The position numbers were made by a program, and so were the translations under genes. The notes under the pieces are model-generated. The model did no database searches, was not told the origin of the DNA, and saw only the letters and a program-made list of their open reading frames with translations. Of a DNA stretch of 64,000 nt, positions 29,990 through 38,865 are shown piece by piece. Within the stretch, counting starts at the first letter, position 1; every line of letters starts with the position of its first letter. The DNA is from Streptomyces fumigatiscleroticus (GTDB lineage: Bacteria; Actinomycetota; Actinomycetes; Streptomycetales; Streptomycetaceae), in assembly GCF_014647975.1 (NCBI RefSeq), contig NZ_BMQF01000004.1, positions 487,181 to 551,180 of the forward strand. Reading direction: 5' to 3'.

Positions 29990-30568
29990 ATGCCGCGCGC
30001 AGGACTCACCGTCGACCGCCTCGTCGCCGTCGCCGCCGATCTCGCCGACGAGATCGGCTTCGAGAACGTCACCCTCTCCGCGCTGGCGCGGCACTTCGGG
30101 GTGAAGGACGCGAGCCTGTACTCGCACGTCAGGAGTGTCCAGGACCTGCGGACGCGGATCGCGCTGCTGGCGGGCGGCGAGCTGGTCGACCGGATCGCCG
30201 CGGCGGTGGCCGGACGCGCCGGCAAGGACGCGCTGGCCGCCTTCGCCGGCGCCTACCGGGAGTACGCGCTCCAGCGGCCCGGGCGGTACGCCGCCACCCA
30301 GAGCCGGGTCGACCCCGACCTCCTCGCCGGCTCCCCCGTCCCACGGCGCACCGCGGAGCTCACCTACGGCATGCTGCGCGCCTACGGCCTGGAGGAGCCC
30401 GATCTCACCGACGCCGTGCGCCTGCTGCGCAGCACCTTCCACGGCTACTGCGCCCTGGAGGCCGACGGCGCCTTCGCCGCCCCGCGGGAGGTGCAGGCGT
30501 CCTGGGACCGGGCGGTCCAGGCCCTGCACGTCCTGCTCGAACACTGGCCGCGCGAGAGCAAGGCCTGA
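29990..30568 (+). CDS. TetR family transcriptional regulator
   Basis: A 192-residue TetR regulator with helix-turn-helix at residues about 20-60 (NVTLSALARHFGVKDASLYS) and a C-terminal WHG-type ligand domain (RSTFHGYCALEADGAF). The ATG at 29990 follows GGGAGG (29976-29981) at 8 bp. It is divergent from the PHP-hydrolase operon, its most likely target. Confidence 0.9.
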   Translation: MPRAGLTVDRLVAVAADLADEIGFENVTLSALARHFGVKDASLYSHVRSVQDLRTRIALLAGGELVDRIAAAVAGRAGKDALAAFAGAYREYALQRPGRYAATQSRVDPDLLAGSPVPRRTAELTYGMLRAYGLEEPDLTDAVRLLRSTFHGYCALEADGAFAAPREVQASWDRAVQALHVLLEHWPRESKA

Positions 30569-30583
30569 GGGGACGGAGAAAGA

Positions 30584-30619
30584 CCTGGGACGCCCCGGTT
30601 CCGGTCGGGGCGCCCCAGG
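30584..30619. terminator. Bidirectional hairpin between convergent genes
   Basis: CCTGGGACGCCCCG (30584-30597) pairs with CGGGGCGCCCCAGG (30606-30619) with one mismatch and an 8-nt loop. It lies between the TetR gene end and the acetylesterase end. No T run follows on the + strand. Confidence 0.65.
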
Positions 30620-30622
30620 CGT

Positions 30623-31678
30623 TCATTCCGCGGGTACCCGGAACAGGCCCCCCGGCACCAGGTGCCGGGCGCGGAGCTCGTCGCGGACCAGACCCGCGTA
30701 GACGGTGGCGCCGTAGGCGGAGGTGTGCGTGTTGTCCCGCTTCTCGTCGTAGAGGTAGAGCGCCTTGGAGCCCTCGGTACCGAGGGACTCCACGAGTGCC
30801 TTGGTCTTGGCGGTGAGGTCGATCAGCGGGACGTCCTGGGCGGCGGCGACCTCGCGGACGACCGCCGGATGGTTCACGCCGAGGCCGTTGACGAGCAGCG
30901 CGGTGTCGTTGTCCAGCGTGCCGTCGGCGTTGAACCAGCGGCGCACGATCGGGGTCACCAGGACCGGCCGCCCGCCCTTGTCCCGCACGCCCGCCACGAG
31001 GGTCTCCAGGTTGGCCCGGTAGGTCGCCTCGTCGGTGGTCTTGTCGTTGTGGGCGAGCTGGATCAGGACCAGGTCGCCGGGGCGGATCAGGGGCTGGACG
31101 GTGCCCCAGAGCTGTGCGCTCGCCAGATAGCTCACCGTGCTCTCGCCGGAGTCGGCGTAGTTGGCGACGGACACCCCCTCGCGCAGGTACTGCGGCAGCT
31201 GCTGGCCCCAGCCGGAGTACGGGTCGCCGGGCTGGTCGCAGACGGTGGAGTCGCCGACCAGGAAGATCTGGCGGGCGTGGCGGGCCGGGGTGACGCGGAT
31301 GCCGGCCAGCGCCGGGGCCGAACCGCCGATCACCAGGTCGAGACCGGGGGTGCCCTCGGCTCCGGTGGGCTCGCCCTCGGGGGTGCGGACGTTCACCGTG
31401 AAGCTGCGGATGACCCGCTCGCCGGCCGCGACCGCCGTCTCGGGCAGCAGGGAGCGCCGTGTCTCGCCGCTCAGGGCGGTGCTGGAGGCGTTCTCGCCGC
31501 CGAGCACGACCCGGACGTCGTAGGTGCCGTTGGGGACGTCGAAGTGGCAGGCGGTGCCGGTGCAGTGCTCGAGGCCCGTGCGCGGCTGCCGTGCGTGCGC
31601 CTGGGCCGGTACGGCCGACAGGCCGGTGACCGACACCACCGCCGCCAGCAGGGCGAGGGGAAGGGGGGAACGTCTCAT
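30623..31678 (-). CDS. Secreted rhamnogalacturonan acetylesterase (SGNH hydrolase)
   Basis: A 351-residue exported esterase. Residues 1-27 are a signal peptide ending in AQA. Residues about 40-135 form a beta-rich accessory domain. The catalytic SGNH domain shows block I GDSTVCD (Ser nucleophile), block II NYADSGEST (Gly), block III AHND (Asn) and block V DNTHTSAYGA (Asp-x-x-His). It removes acetyl groups from rhamnogalacturonan-type pectin. The start has an AAGCGCTT-type operator about 60 bp upstream, linking it to the LacI regulator of this window. Confidence 0.9.
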   Translation of the reverse strand: MRRSPLPLALLAAVVSVTGLSAVPAQAHARQPRTGLEHCTGTACHFDVPNGTYDVRVVLGGENASSTALSGETRRSLLPETAVAAGERVIRSFTVNVRTPEGEPTGAEGTPGLDLVIGGSAPALAGIRVTPARHARQIFLVGDSTVCDQPGDPYSGWGQQLPQYLREGVSVANYADSGESTVSYLASAQLWGTVQPLIRPGDLVLIQLAHNDKTTDEATYRANLETLVAGVRDKGGRPVLVTPIVRRWFNADGTLDNDTALLVNGLGVNHPAVVREVAAAQDVPLIDLTAKTKALVESLGTEGSKALYLYDEKRDNTHTSAYGATVYAGLVRDELRARHLVPGGLFRVPAE

Positions 31679-31733
31679 GCGGCTCCTCCGACAGGACGAC
31701 TGGACCTGGCGGCTGGAAACCGTACCGCCTTGT

Positions 31734-31745
31734 GCAAGCGCTTTC
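31734..31745. promoter_or_regulatory. LacI-type operator before the acetylesterase
   Basis: GCAAGCGCTTTC contains the palindrome AAGCGCTT (31736-31743), the classic centre of LacI/GalR-family operators. An almost identical site (GGAAGCGCTTTC) lies at 41237-41248 before the lacI-type gene. Confidence 0.7.
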
Positions 31746-31755
31746 TAGACCTGGG

Positions 31756-31781
31756 GTGCGACCGGCCGCGACCGGTCACAC
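31756..31781. terminator. Hairpin downstream of the GH43-CBM13 gene
   Basis: GTGCGACCGG (31756-31765) pairs with CCGGTCACAC (31772-31781) with one mismatch over a 6-nt loop. It sits between the end of the galactanase gene and the promoter of the acetylesterase gene, so it may terminate the upstream operon. Confidence 0.4.
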
Positions 31782-31857
31782 CCTCGTTTACAACCTGGCC
31801 GCCGCTGCCCGTAAGAGGGCCACCGGCCAACACACCGTCGCAGCATCTGGCGGAAGG

Positions 31858-33270
31858 TCAGCTCACCCTGGTCCACTGCTGATTGGTGCCGCCGTTGCAG
31901 GTGTGGGTGATGACGGCGGCGGAGTCGGCGGTGGACGCGCCGGACACGTCCAGGCACTCCCCCGTGGCGCGGGAGACGACGGTGACGTAGGAGCCGGCGG
32001 CGGTGACCGACCACTGCTGGGCGGTGACCGTGCCGTCGCAGTTCTCCTGGGTGACGTTCCCGGCGTTCTCCCGCACGCACAGGGAGCTGCCCCGGCCCAC
32101 CAGCTGGTAGAAGCCGCCGCCGACGGACCTGAACCAGAACCGCTGGTTGGCGCCGCCGTTGCAGCCGTACTGCTTGATCACCGCGCCCGGCCACAGCGAC
32201 TGGCTCGTCACGTCGGCGCACTTGCCCGAGTGCCGGGCGACGAGCGTGTGGTACGTGGCGGAGGTGCCGCCGACCGTGCCCGCGGCCGTGTCGACGGCGA
32301 CCTCCGGATACCAGCTCATGGAGAGCGAGGTGGCGCTCGGGAAGGCCAGCGGCAGCCACACGTACCGCGAGTCGTCGACGGTCCCGCCGAAGGAGTTGCC
32401 CCAGCGGTCGCCCAGGTAGAGGTAGGAGGTCGCCGACGTGCCCTGGACCGGGAGGACATACGCCGTCTGCGAGCCGTACGCCGTCGAGTCGCCCACATCG
32501 GTCATCGCGCTCCACGGGCCGGCGAGGCCGGTCGCGGTGGCGTACCGCTGCTGGTTGGGGCTCCAGCCCGTCGCGCCGGACGTCAGCATGAAGTACACGC
32601 CGTTCCGCTTGAACAGCGCGGGCGCCTCGCGATGACCGCCCGGCCAGGGGTTGGCGACCAGGCCGGCGATGCCGGTGAAGTCGGCGGTGAGCCGGTAGAT
32701 GTGCAGGTCGTAGTTGTCGCGGGCGGCGGACACCATATATCCGGTGCCGTCCGTGTCGGTGAAGACCGTGAGGTCGCGGGACATGTGCTGCCCGAGCGGC
32801 CGGAAGCTGCCCAGATAGCGGTAGCTCCCGTCGACGGTGTCGGAGACGGCGACGGCGGCGCGGGCCTCGCTGTAGTCGGTGCCGTTCTCCTTGTGCATCC
32901 ACATCACGTATTGGCCGGTGGCGGCGTTGTACATGACCTTCGGCCGCTCGATGTTGGCGTCGGCCAGCTCGCCGGCGCTGGACTCGGTCAGGACGTGGTT
33001 GCGGAACTCCCAGGTCTTCAGGTCGGTGGAACGGTAGGCGTCGACGTAGCGGAAGGTGTTGTCGGCGTTGCGGTGCTCGCCGAACCAGTAGTAGTACGCG
33101 CCGGACTTGACGATGCCGCCGCCGTGCGCGTGCACGGGGCTGCCCGAGGTGTCGGTGAACTGGGTGCCGTTGAGGATTGTCTGCGGTGCGGCCTGGGCGG
33201 GGCCCGCGAGGGCGAGGGCGCCGAGCGCGGCGAGGCAGAGGGCGAGCAGTGCGGCGCAGGCCCGTCTCAT
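31858..33270 (-). CDS. Secreted GH43 exo-beta-1,3-galactanase-like enzyme with CBM13
   Basis: A 470-residue exported protein: signal peptide at 1-28 (AGPAQA), GH43_24-type five-bladed propeller at about 30-340 (HAHGGGIVKSGAYYYWFGE, NIERPKVMYN, HREAPALFKRNG), and a C-terminal ricin-type CBM13 trefoil at about 345-470 with QxW repeats (NQRFWF, AQQWSV, NQQWTRV). This combination is known from Streptomyces enzymes that remove galactose from the beta-1,3 backbone of arabinogalactan proteins. Start ATG at 33270 overlaps the stop of the upstream GH43 gene (ATGA), so both are made together. Confidence 0.88.
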   Translation of the reverse strand: MRRACAALLALCLAALGALALAGPAQAAPQTILNGTQFTDTSGSPVHAHGGGIVKSGAYYYWFGEHRNADNTFRYVDAYRSTDLKTWEFRNHVLTESSAGELADANIERPKVMYNAATGQYVMWMHKENGTDYSEARAAVAVSDTVDGSYRYLGSFRPLGQHMSRDLTVFTDTDGTGYMVSAARDNYDLHIYRLTADFTGIAGLVANPWPGGHREAPALFKRNGVYFMLTSGATGWSPNQQRYATATGLAGPWSAMTDVGDSTAYGSQTAYVLPVQGTSATSYLYLGDRWGNSFGGTVDDSRYVWLPLAFPSATSLSMSWYPEVAVDTAAGTVGGTSATYHTLVARHSGKCADVTSQSLWPGAVIKQYGCNGGANQRFWFRSVGGGFYQLVGRGSSLCVRENAGNVTQENCDGTVTAQQWSVTAAGSYVTVVSRATGECLDVSGASTADSAAVITHTCNGGTNQQWTRVS

Positions 33271-34349
33271 GAGACCCCCTCCCGCACCGTGTCGGCGACG
33301 GGTGTGCCGAAGTCCGGCGTGCCGTCGGCCTTCCAGCCGAGCCGCTGCACACGTGTGTGCCGGTTGGGGTCGTCCAGCGGGTCGCCGGTGATCTCCTTGT
33401 ACTGGCGGGCGTGGTAGACGAGGACGTCGGTGCGGCCGTCCTCGGCGACCGTGAAGCTGTTGTGGCCCGGACCGTACTGCCCGGTGCTGTCGTTGCTGGT
33501 GAAGACGGGGACCGGGGACTTGGCCCAGTTGGCGGGGTCCATGAGGTCGGCGTCCGCGTCGGCGGTCAGCAGGCCCATGCAGTAGTGCCAGTCGGTCGCG
33601 CTGGCCGAGTAGCTCATGAACAGCCGGCCGTTGCGGGCGATGACCGACGGGCCCTCGTTGACCTTGTAGCCGACGCACTCCCAGTCGTACTCGGGTGTGG
33701 ACAGGCGCACCTGGGGGCCGGTCAGGGTCCAGGGGTCGGCCATCTCGGACAGCCACAGGGCGGTGTTGTTGTCCATGCCGGGCTCGTGCTGGGCCCAGGC
33801 CAGATAGCGGGTGCCGCGGTGGGTGAAGGTGGTGGCGTCCAGGGAGAAGGTCTCCCAGGCCGTCTTGATCTGCCCCTTCTCCACCCAGGTGCCCTTCAGG
33901 GGGTCGGGGTGGGCGTTCTCCAGGACCCAGATGCGGATCGCCCAGACGTCCTCGGCCGGGGCGGCGGCGAAGTAGATGTACCACTTGCCGGCGATGCGGT
34001 GGATCTCCGGGGCCCAGATGTGGGCGCCCATGTTCCCGGTGGTGTGCCGGGTCCAGATCACGGACTCGGCGGCACTCGCCAGTCCGTTCAGGGTGCGGGA
34101 GCGGCGCAGCACGATCCGGTCGTACTCGGGGACGGTCGCCGTGAAGTAGTAGAAGCCGTCGGTGTGGCGGTGGATGTGCGGGTCGGCGCGATGGGGGACG
34201 AGCGGGTTCACGTACGGGGCTGCCTTCGGCTGGGACGGGACGGCGGCGTGCGCCACGGAGGGGGTGACGGCCAGGGCGCCCGCGGCCAGGGCGCCCTTCA
34301 GGACGAGTCTGCGGTGGGGGGCTTCGGGCAGGTCGTCGGCGCGGCTCAT
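33267..34349 (-). CDS. Secreted GH43 alpha-L-arabinofuranosidase
   Basis: A 360-residue exported enzyme with a twin-arginine-type signal (RRLVLKGALAAGALAVTPS). The GH43 propeller shows the base Asp in HRADPHIHRH, the pKa-modulating Asp in FSLDATTF and the acid Glu in KVNEGPSV. The pattern resembles GH43_26 exo-1,5-arabinofuranosidases of Streptomyces. It would strip arabinose from arabinan or arabinogalactan, exposing the galactan backbone to the next enzyme of the operon. The ATG at 34349 was chosen so that the signal peptide is at the N-terminus. Confidence 0.88.
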   Translation of the reverse strand: MSRADDLPEAPHRRLVLKGALAAGALAVTPSVAHAAVPSQPKAAPYVNPLVPHRADPHIHRHTDGFYYFTATVPEYDRIVLRRSRTLNGLASAAESVIWTRHTTGNMGAHIWAPEIHRIAGKWYIYFAAAPAEDVWAIRIWVLENAHPDPLKGTWVEKGQIKTAWETFSLDATTFTHRGTRYLAWAQHEPGMDNNTALWLSEMADPWTLTGPQVRLSTPEYDWECVGYKVNEGPSVIARNGRLFMSYSASATDWHYCMGLLTADADADLMDPANWAKSPVPVFTSNDSTGQYGPGHNSFTVAEDGRTDVLVYHARQYKEITGDPLDDPNRHTRVQRLGWKADGTPDFGTPVADTVREGVS

Positions 34350-34373
34350 GCGGACTGCCTTCCGAGAAGAGGG

Positions 34374-34412
34374 GCGTTCGGGATATCGGACTACATCTGT
34401 GATTACGAACGC
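34374..34412. promoter_or_regulatory. Inverted repeat in the promoter of the GH43 operon
   Basis: GCGTTCG (34374-34380) and CGAACGC (34406-34412) form a perfect 7-bp inverted repeat with a 25-bp AT-rich spacer, 25 bp upstream of the GH43 start. It may be an operator or simply the promoter region. Confidence 0.35.
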
Positions 34413-34459
34413 GGAAAAGGTAGAGGTGAGCCGCGAGGAGGTCAACGGGTCGGACGCGC

Positions 34460-35349
34460 CTACCGCTTGAGCTTTACCGCGAGGGAGTGGACACGGGTGA
34501 TCTGATCGCCGCTGCCGTTGTCGTCGGAGACCAGATACGGCGGGTGCCACCCCTTGTACCGGCCGGACCTCAACGGCTTGCCGAAAGCCATGCCCTCCAC
34601 GTTGTCGAGCAGCGGATTGATCTGCGGCGACCCGGGAGCGGTGACCGCGCCCCGGCCGCCCGCCGGGCAGTCCGCCAGGCTGAAGACGAGGGTCTCGCGG
34701 GCGAAGGCGTCCACGGGCAGGCCGTAGAAGGAGGCCTCGTCGGGGAGCCGACCAGCACCGTCTTCCCGCCCTTCTCGATGACCAGGGCCTCCCCGTCGTA
34801 CCAGTCGTCGTCGGGGAATGCCGTGCCGTCCGCGCGTCTGAGCGTCTTCGCCCGGTCGGCCGTCGGGTCTAGGTCGAAGGGGGTGCCGAGGGTGAGCGGG
34901 AAGATGCGGCCCGGGGAGTTGTCGGCGAGGGCCAGCGCCGTGACGTCCTGGCCCTGGGAGACCAGGGCGAGGGAGGAGAGGCCCTCGACCTTCTCGTGGT
35001 CGACGTTCTTCTTGTCCAGGGCGTCGGAGTGGTCGAGCAGGACCGCCCGGGGGTCCTTGTCGCCGGCCGACGGAGTGCAGCTGCCCGTCGCGGACGCGGG
35101 GTGGGTGTCGTGCCACCAGTCGACGGCCGGCGCCGCGCCCAGCCCAAGGGCGAGACCGGCCGTCCCGGCCGCCAGCGCCCACAGCAGGGTGCGGGACCGG
35201 CGCGGCGGGCCGGCGGGCGGGGCGGGCGGGGGAAGGACGGCCACGTTGCGGACGAACTCCAGCCGCCCGACTCCGTTGCGGTCCTCGTCCTGGGGTTCCG
35301 GCACCTCGGGCCGGACGGCCGCGACGCGTTCCTTGGCCACCTCGAACAC
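34460..35349 (-). pseudogene. Decayed phytase-like esterase gene (internal deletion and frameshift)
   Basis: The N-terminal frame (from 35349) encodes a TM or signal helix, then CTPSAGDKDPRAVLLDHSDA, LSSLALVSQG, ADNSPGRIFPLTLGTPFDLD and WYDGEALVIEKGGKTVLVGS, which match the first part of the esterase-like activity of phytase family. Near 34745-34755 the similarity jumps, in another frame, to the family's C-terminus: ETLVFSLADCPAG, NPLLDNVEGMAFG and YLVSDDNGSGDQITRV, ending at 34460. About 150 central residues are missing and the frame is shifted. The extra N-terminal 50 residues are unusual and may be foreign sequence. Confidence 0.82.
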
Positions 35350-35375
35350 TCAGACGCATCACCCGCCCCACGCGG

Positions 35376-36485
35376 TCAGCGTCCGCTCGGTGCCTCCGGG
35401 AAGCCGAGCTGCGAGGCGAGCGTGCGTGCCTCGGCCGCCCAGCCCGCGAGGAAGGCGAGCGCCGCGCCGCGCTCGCGGTAGCGGCGTCCGGCGGGGACGG
35501 TGCGTCCACCGCCGTAGTCCAGCTGCTCCTCGCCCGCGCGGGCCAGCATCAGGGCGGTCAGCCAGTCGTACTTGACGGCCGAGGCGCACACCGCGAGCCG
35601 GACGAGCCGCTCGTCACCGCGCCAGCCGCTGCCCCGCAGTCCGTGGACGAAGGCGTCGTACGCCGCCGCCGCGTACTCGGGCAGCCGTGCGGCCGGCAGG
35701 AACAGGTCGAAGACCGAGTCGGGGATGTAGTTGCCCAGATCCTCGCCGAGGGCGCCGTCCCCGGCGAACGCCCAGTCGAAGAGCACGCTGTCCGGCCCGG
35801 CGGCACGGACGTTGGCCGGCCACTGGTCGAGATGGCAGAAGGCACGCGGCAGCGCCTCCATCACATCGAGGAACCACTCCCGGTCGTGATGGAGCCGGAC
35901 CATGTCCCGGCGCAGGCCGGACGGGAAGTGATCGCGGACCAGCGGCTGCCGCCAGGCCTCGTCGTCATCGAGGAGTTCCTGGCCGAGGACATTGCTTCTG
36001 ACGTACTCGCGCAGGAAGCGGCGCGAGAGCCAGGGCCGGTCCTCCGCCGCGCCGACCGCGCCCTGGGCGGCGCCCAGGCGGCGGGCGTGCTCGACATGCC
36101 GGGCGAGCGGCCAGGAGGTGCCCGGCTCGCCCGGTACGTCCTCCAGCCACAGCGCCACGTCCCCGTCGGGCCGTTCGACGCCGGCCAGCAGCCGGGGCGC
36201 GCGGATGCCGTACGGCCGCCAGAGCTGCGCGAGCCCGGACTCGTAGACGTGCGCCTCGCGCCGCCAGTGGTTCCAGTGCCGGGGTGCGTCCGAGGCCGCC
36301 CAGCGTGCCGTGGCCTCCTTGCGGCGGGTGAGCACCTTGAGCACGGCCGAACGGTCACCGGCCCGAACCCGCCAGACGCCGGCGGTGACACCGTTGCCGG
36401 CGTTGTGCGTGAGGGGTTCGAACACGGCCTGGTCGGTGCCGAAGATCTCATGCACCTCGGCGTCCACCACAGCGGTATCGGGCAT
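35376..36485 (-). CDS. Aminoglycoside phosphotransferase (APH) family kinase
   Basis: A 369-residue kinase-fold protein. The ATP-binding lobe contains RSAVLKVLTRR (Lys), the catalytic loop is AFCHLDQWPANV (H-x-D-x4-N, Brenner motif), and the metal site is LFDWAFAG. Such proteins phosphorylate small molecules; chromosomal Streptomyces members often are not resistance genes. It is transcribed alone, divergent from mmuM. Confidence 0.82.
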   Translation of the reverse strand: MPDTAVVDAEVHEIFGTDQAVFEPLTHNAGNGVTAGVWRVRAGDRSAVLKVLTRRKEATARWAASDAPRHWNHWRREAHVYESGLAQLWRPYGIRAPRLLAGVERPDGDVALWLEDVPGEPGTSWPLARHVEHARRLGAAQGAVGAAEDRPWLSRRFLREYVRSNVLGQELLDDDEAWRQPLVRDHFPSGLRRDMVRLHHDREWFLDVMEALPRAFCHLDQWPANVRAAGPDSVLFDWAFAGDGALGEDLGNYIPDSVFDLFLPAARLPEYAAAAYDAFVHGLRGSGWRGDERLVRLAVCASAVKYDWLTALMLARAGEEQLDYGGGRTVPAGRRYRERGAALAFLAGWAAEARTLASQLGFPEAPSGR

Positions 36486-36575
36486 TCCCCCAGGGTAGGA
36501 ACTTTCCCGCGCGGCGGCCGGGGATCACCGAACATGCTCCCGGCCCACGGCTTGATCTCGACTACCGTCGACGGC

Positions 36576-37487
36576 ATGACCAGCACCACCACCAGCCTCG
36601 CCGAGGCCCTCGCGAGCGGCCCGGTCGTGCTCGACGGCGGCATGTCCAACCAGCTGGAGTCCGCCGGGTACGACCTGACCGACGACCTGTGGTCGGCGCG
36701 GCTGCTCGCCGAGCGGCCCGAGGCGGTGACCGAGGCCCACCTCGCCTACTTCGAGGCGGGCGCGGACGTGGCGATCACCGCCGGCTATCAGGCCACCTTC
36801 GAGGGCTTCGCCCGGCGCGGGATCGACCGGAAGCGAGCGGCCGGTTACATGGCGCTCGGCGTGGAACTGGCGCGCCGTGCGGCCCGGCGGGCGCGCGCCG
36901 CCCGCCCCCTGTGGGTCGCGGCCTCGGCCGGCCCGTACGGCGCGATGCTCGCCGACGGCTCCGAGTACCGGGGCCGTTACGGCCTGACCGTCGGCGAACT
37001 GGAACGCTTCCACCGCCCCCGCCTGGAGGTCCTGGCCGCCGCCCGGCCCGACGTCCTCGCCCTGGAGACGGTTCCCGACACCGACGAGGCGGAAGCGCTG
37101 CTGCGGGCGGTGCGCGGGCTCGAGGTCCCCGCCTGGCTGTCGTACACCGTCACCGGCGACCGCACCCGCGCCGGGCAGCCGCTGGAGGAGGCCTTCGCCC
37201 TGGCCGCCGACGCGGAGGAGATCATCGCGGTGGGCGTGAACTGCTGCGCGCCCGGAGATGTCGAGCGGGCGGTGCGCACGGCGGCCCGCGTCACCGGCAA
37301 ACCGGTCGTCGCCTACCCCAACAGCGGCGAGGGCTGGGACGCCGGGGCCCGTGCCTGGAACGGCCGCCCCACCTTCGACCCCGAGCAGGTCAAGAGGTGG
37401 CGGGAGTCCGGCGCCCGGCTGATCGGCGGCTGCTGCCGGGTCGGCCCGGAGACGATCAGGGACATCGCGCGGACGCTGGCCGCGTGA
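36576..37487 (+). CDS. mmuM: Homocysteine S-methyltransferase
   Basis: A 303-residue zinc enzyme that methylates homocysteine, using S-methylmethionine or SAM, to form methionine. The N-terminal LDGGMSNQLE and the zinc cysteines in GVNCC (about 228) and GGCC (about 286) are conserved. The ATG at 36576 gives the usual family length. The 3' end is overlapped on the other strand by a gene fragment. Confidence 0.92.
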   Translation: MTSTTTSLAEALASGPVVLDGGMSNQLESAGYDLTDDLWSARLLAERPEAVTEAHLAYFEAGADVAITAGYQATFEGFARRGIDRKRAAGYMALGVELARRAARRARAARPLWVAASAGPYGAMLADGSEYRGRYGLTVGELERFHRPRLEVLAAARPDVLALETVPDTDEAEALLRAVRGLEVPAWLSYTVTGDRTRAGQPLEEAFALAADAEEIIAVGVNCCAPGDVERAVRTAARVTGKPVVAYPNSGEGWDAGARAWNGRPTFDPEQVKRWRESGARLIGGCCRVGPETIRDIARTLAA

Positions 37488-37710
37488 GGTCGCACCACAC
37501 GGCCTTGCCGGGATCCCGCTCCCCCACACACCACTTGTCCGCCGGCTCCCCCACCAGCAGCAGCCCGCGCCCGCTCTCGCCCACGAGCTCGCCGGCGCAG
37601 AGCACCGCGTCGTCTTCGCGCCCGCCCACGCCCCGGTCGGCGAGCGCCGCCCGCGCGCACGCCCGCGCGGCGGGTACGGACTGTCTCCCGCGACAGTGCG
37701 CGCACCCGGC
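37456..37710 (-). pseudogene. Fragment of an RsbW-like ATP-binding protein
   Basis: The frame following the AraC-type gene's stop codon has no start codon of its own. It reads SVPAARACARAALADRGVGG, then DDAVLCAGELV, then GESGRGLLLVGEPADKW and GKAVWCDL. These are the beginning and end of the anti-sigma-type ATPase family, with the N box and about 45 central residues deleted. It ends antisense within the last codons of mmuM. It is most likely a relic. Confidence 0.6.
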
Positions 37711-38649
37711 TCAGCTGAACGTCCGGCGATAGGTCCGGGGACTGACCCCGGTCGTCCGCTTGAAGCGGTCACGGAAGGCCGTGGGTGAGCCGAAGCCGAC
37801 CTGCGCGCCGATCCGCTCCACGGAGTGACCCGTCGTCTCCAGCAGGTGCTGCGCCTGGCGGATGCGGGCCCGGTGCAGCCACTGGAGCGGGGTGGTCCCC
37901 GTCTGTTCGCGGAACCGGCGTATCAGCGTGCGGGTGCTGGTCCCGGCCCGCGCGGCGATGTCGGCGAGGGTGAGGTCCCGGCCCAGGTTCTCCCGCAGCC
38001 AGTCCAGCACGGGTTCGAACTCGCAGCCCTGCGGCGTGGGCGCGTGGTCGTAGACGATGAACTGGGCCTGGCCGCCCTCGCGTTCGAGGGGCATGACGGA
38101 CAGGCGGGCGGCGTCGGCGGCGACGGCGGAGCCGTAGTCACGGCGGATCATGTGCAGGCACAGGTCCAGGCCCGCGGCGGCGCCGGCCGAGGTGAGGAAC
38201 TGGCCGTTGTCGACGTAGAGGACGTCCGGGTCGACCTCGATGTCCGGATGGGTGGCGGCCAGGAGGCCGGCGCCGAGCCAGTGGGTGGTGGCCCGGAGGC
38301 CGTCGAGGAGCCCGGTGGCGGCCAGCGGGAAGGTGCCCGAGCAGATCGAGGCGATACGCGTGCCGTTCCCGGCGGCTGCCCGCAGCGCGTCGCGGACCTC
38401 GGGCGCGAGCGGGGCGGCGGGATCGGCGACGCCCGGCACGATGATCGTGTCCGCGTCCCGGAGCCCTTCCAGCCCCCAGGGCGCGCGCAGCGCGAAGGCC
38501 CCGGCGTCGATCTCCTCGCGCTCGGCGCACACCCGGACCTGGTAGCCGGGGCGCCCGTCCGGGAGACGGGTGCGGCCGAAGACCTCGATCGGGGTGGACA
38601 GGTCGAACGGGATCACCTGGTCCAGCGCGAGTACGGCGACGGTGTGCAT
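37711..38649 (-). CDS. GlxA-type AraC family regulator with DJ-1/PfpI domain
   Basis: A 312-residue regulator. Residues 1-175 are a DJ-1/PfpI-like domain with the nucleophile-elbow cysteine (RIASICSGTFPLAATGLLDG); residues about 210-312 are an AraC double helix-turn-helix (ADIAARAGTSTRTLIRRFRE, VGFGSPTAFRDRFKR). Start is the ATG at 38649. It is divergent from the DUF2269-like membrane protein. Ligand unknown. Confidence 0.9.
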   Translation of the reverse strand: MHTVAVLALDQVIPFDLSTPIEVFGRTRLPDGRPGYQVRVCAEREEIDAGAFALRAPWGLEGLRDADTIIVPGVADPAAPLAPEVRDALRAAAGNGTRIASICSGTFPLAATGLLDGLRATTHWLGAGLLAATHPDIEVDPDVLYVDNGQFLTSAGAAAGLDLCLHMIRRDYGSAVAADAARLSVMPLEREGGQAQFIVYDHAPTPQGCEFEPVLDWLRENLGRDLTLADIAARAGTSTRTLIRRFREQTGTTPLQWLHRARIRQAQHLLETTGHSVERIGAQVGFGSPTAFRDRFKRTTGVSPRTYRRTFS

Positions 38650-38865
38650 GGCGGGAACATATCTCCTCGCCGAGTGACGGATCCGGAACGGGCATCTGCA
38701 ACTCCCCATCCCACAAAGGGTCCGGGCCGTGCTCGCGACGGTTGGCACTATCCCGTCGAAAGGTGTCACTCCCGCCACTGGGAGAGCGTGGCGGCAGCCG
38801 GTTGACTGCTGATCACCCGACCCGTGCCCCCGCACCTCCTTCCGGACAGGAAGAACCGCATACCC

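Noticed and set aside
27571..30225. A long 884-codon minus frame across the PHP hydrolase
   Set aside because: The correct frame for the hydrolase is 28080-29792. Only the last 170 codons of the long frame (from 28083) look like a real gene.
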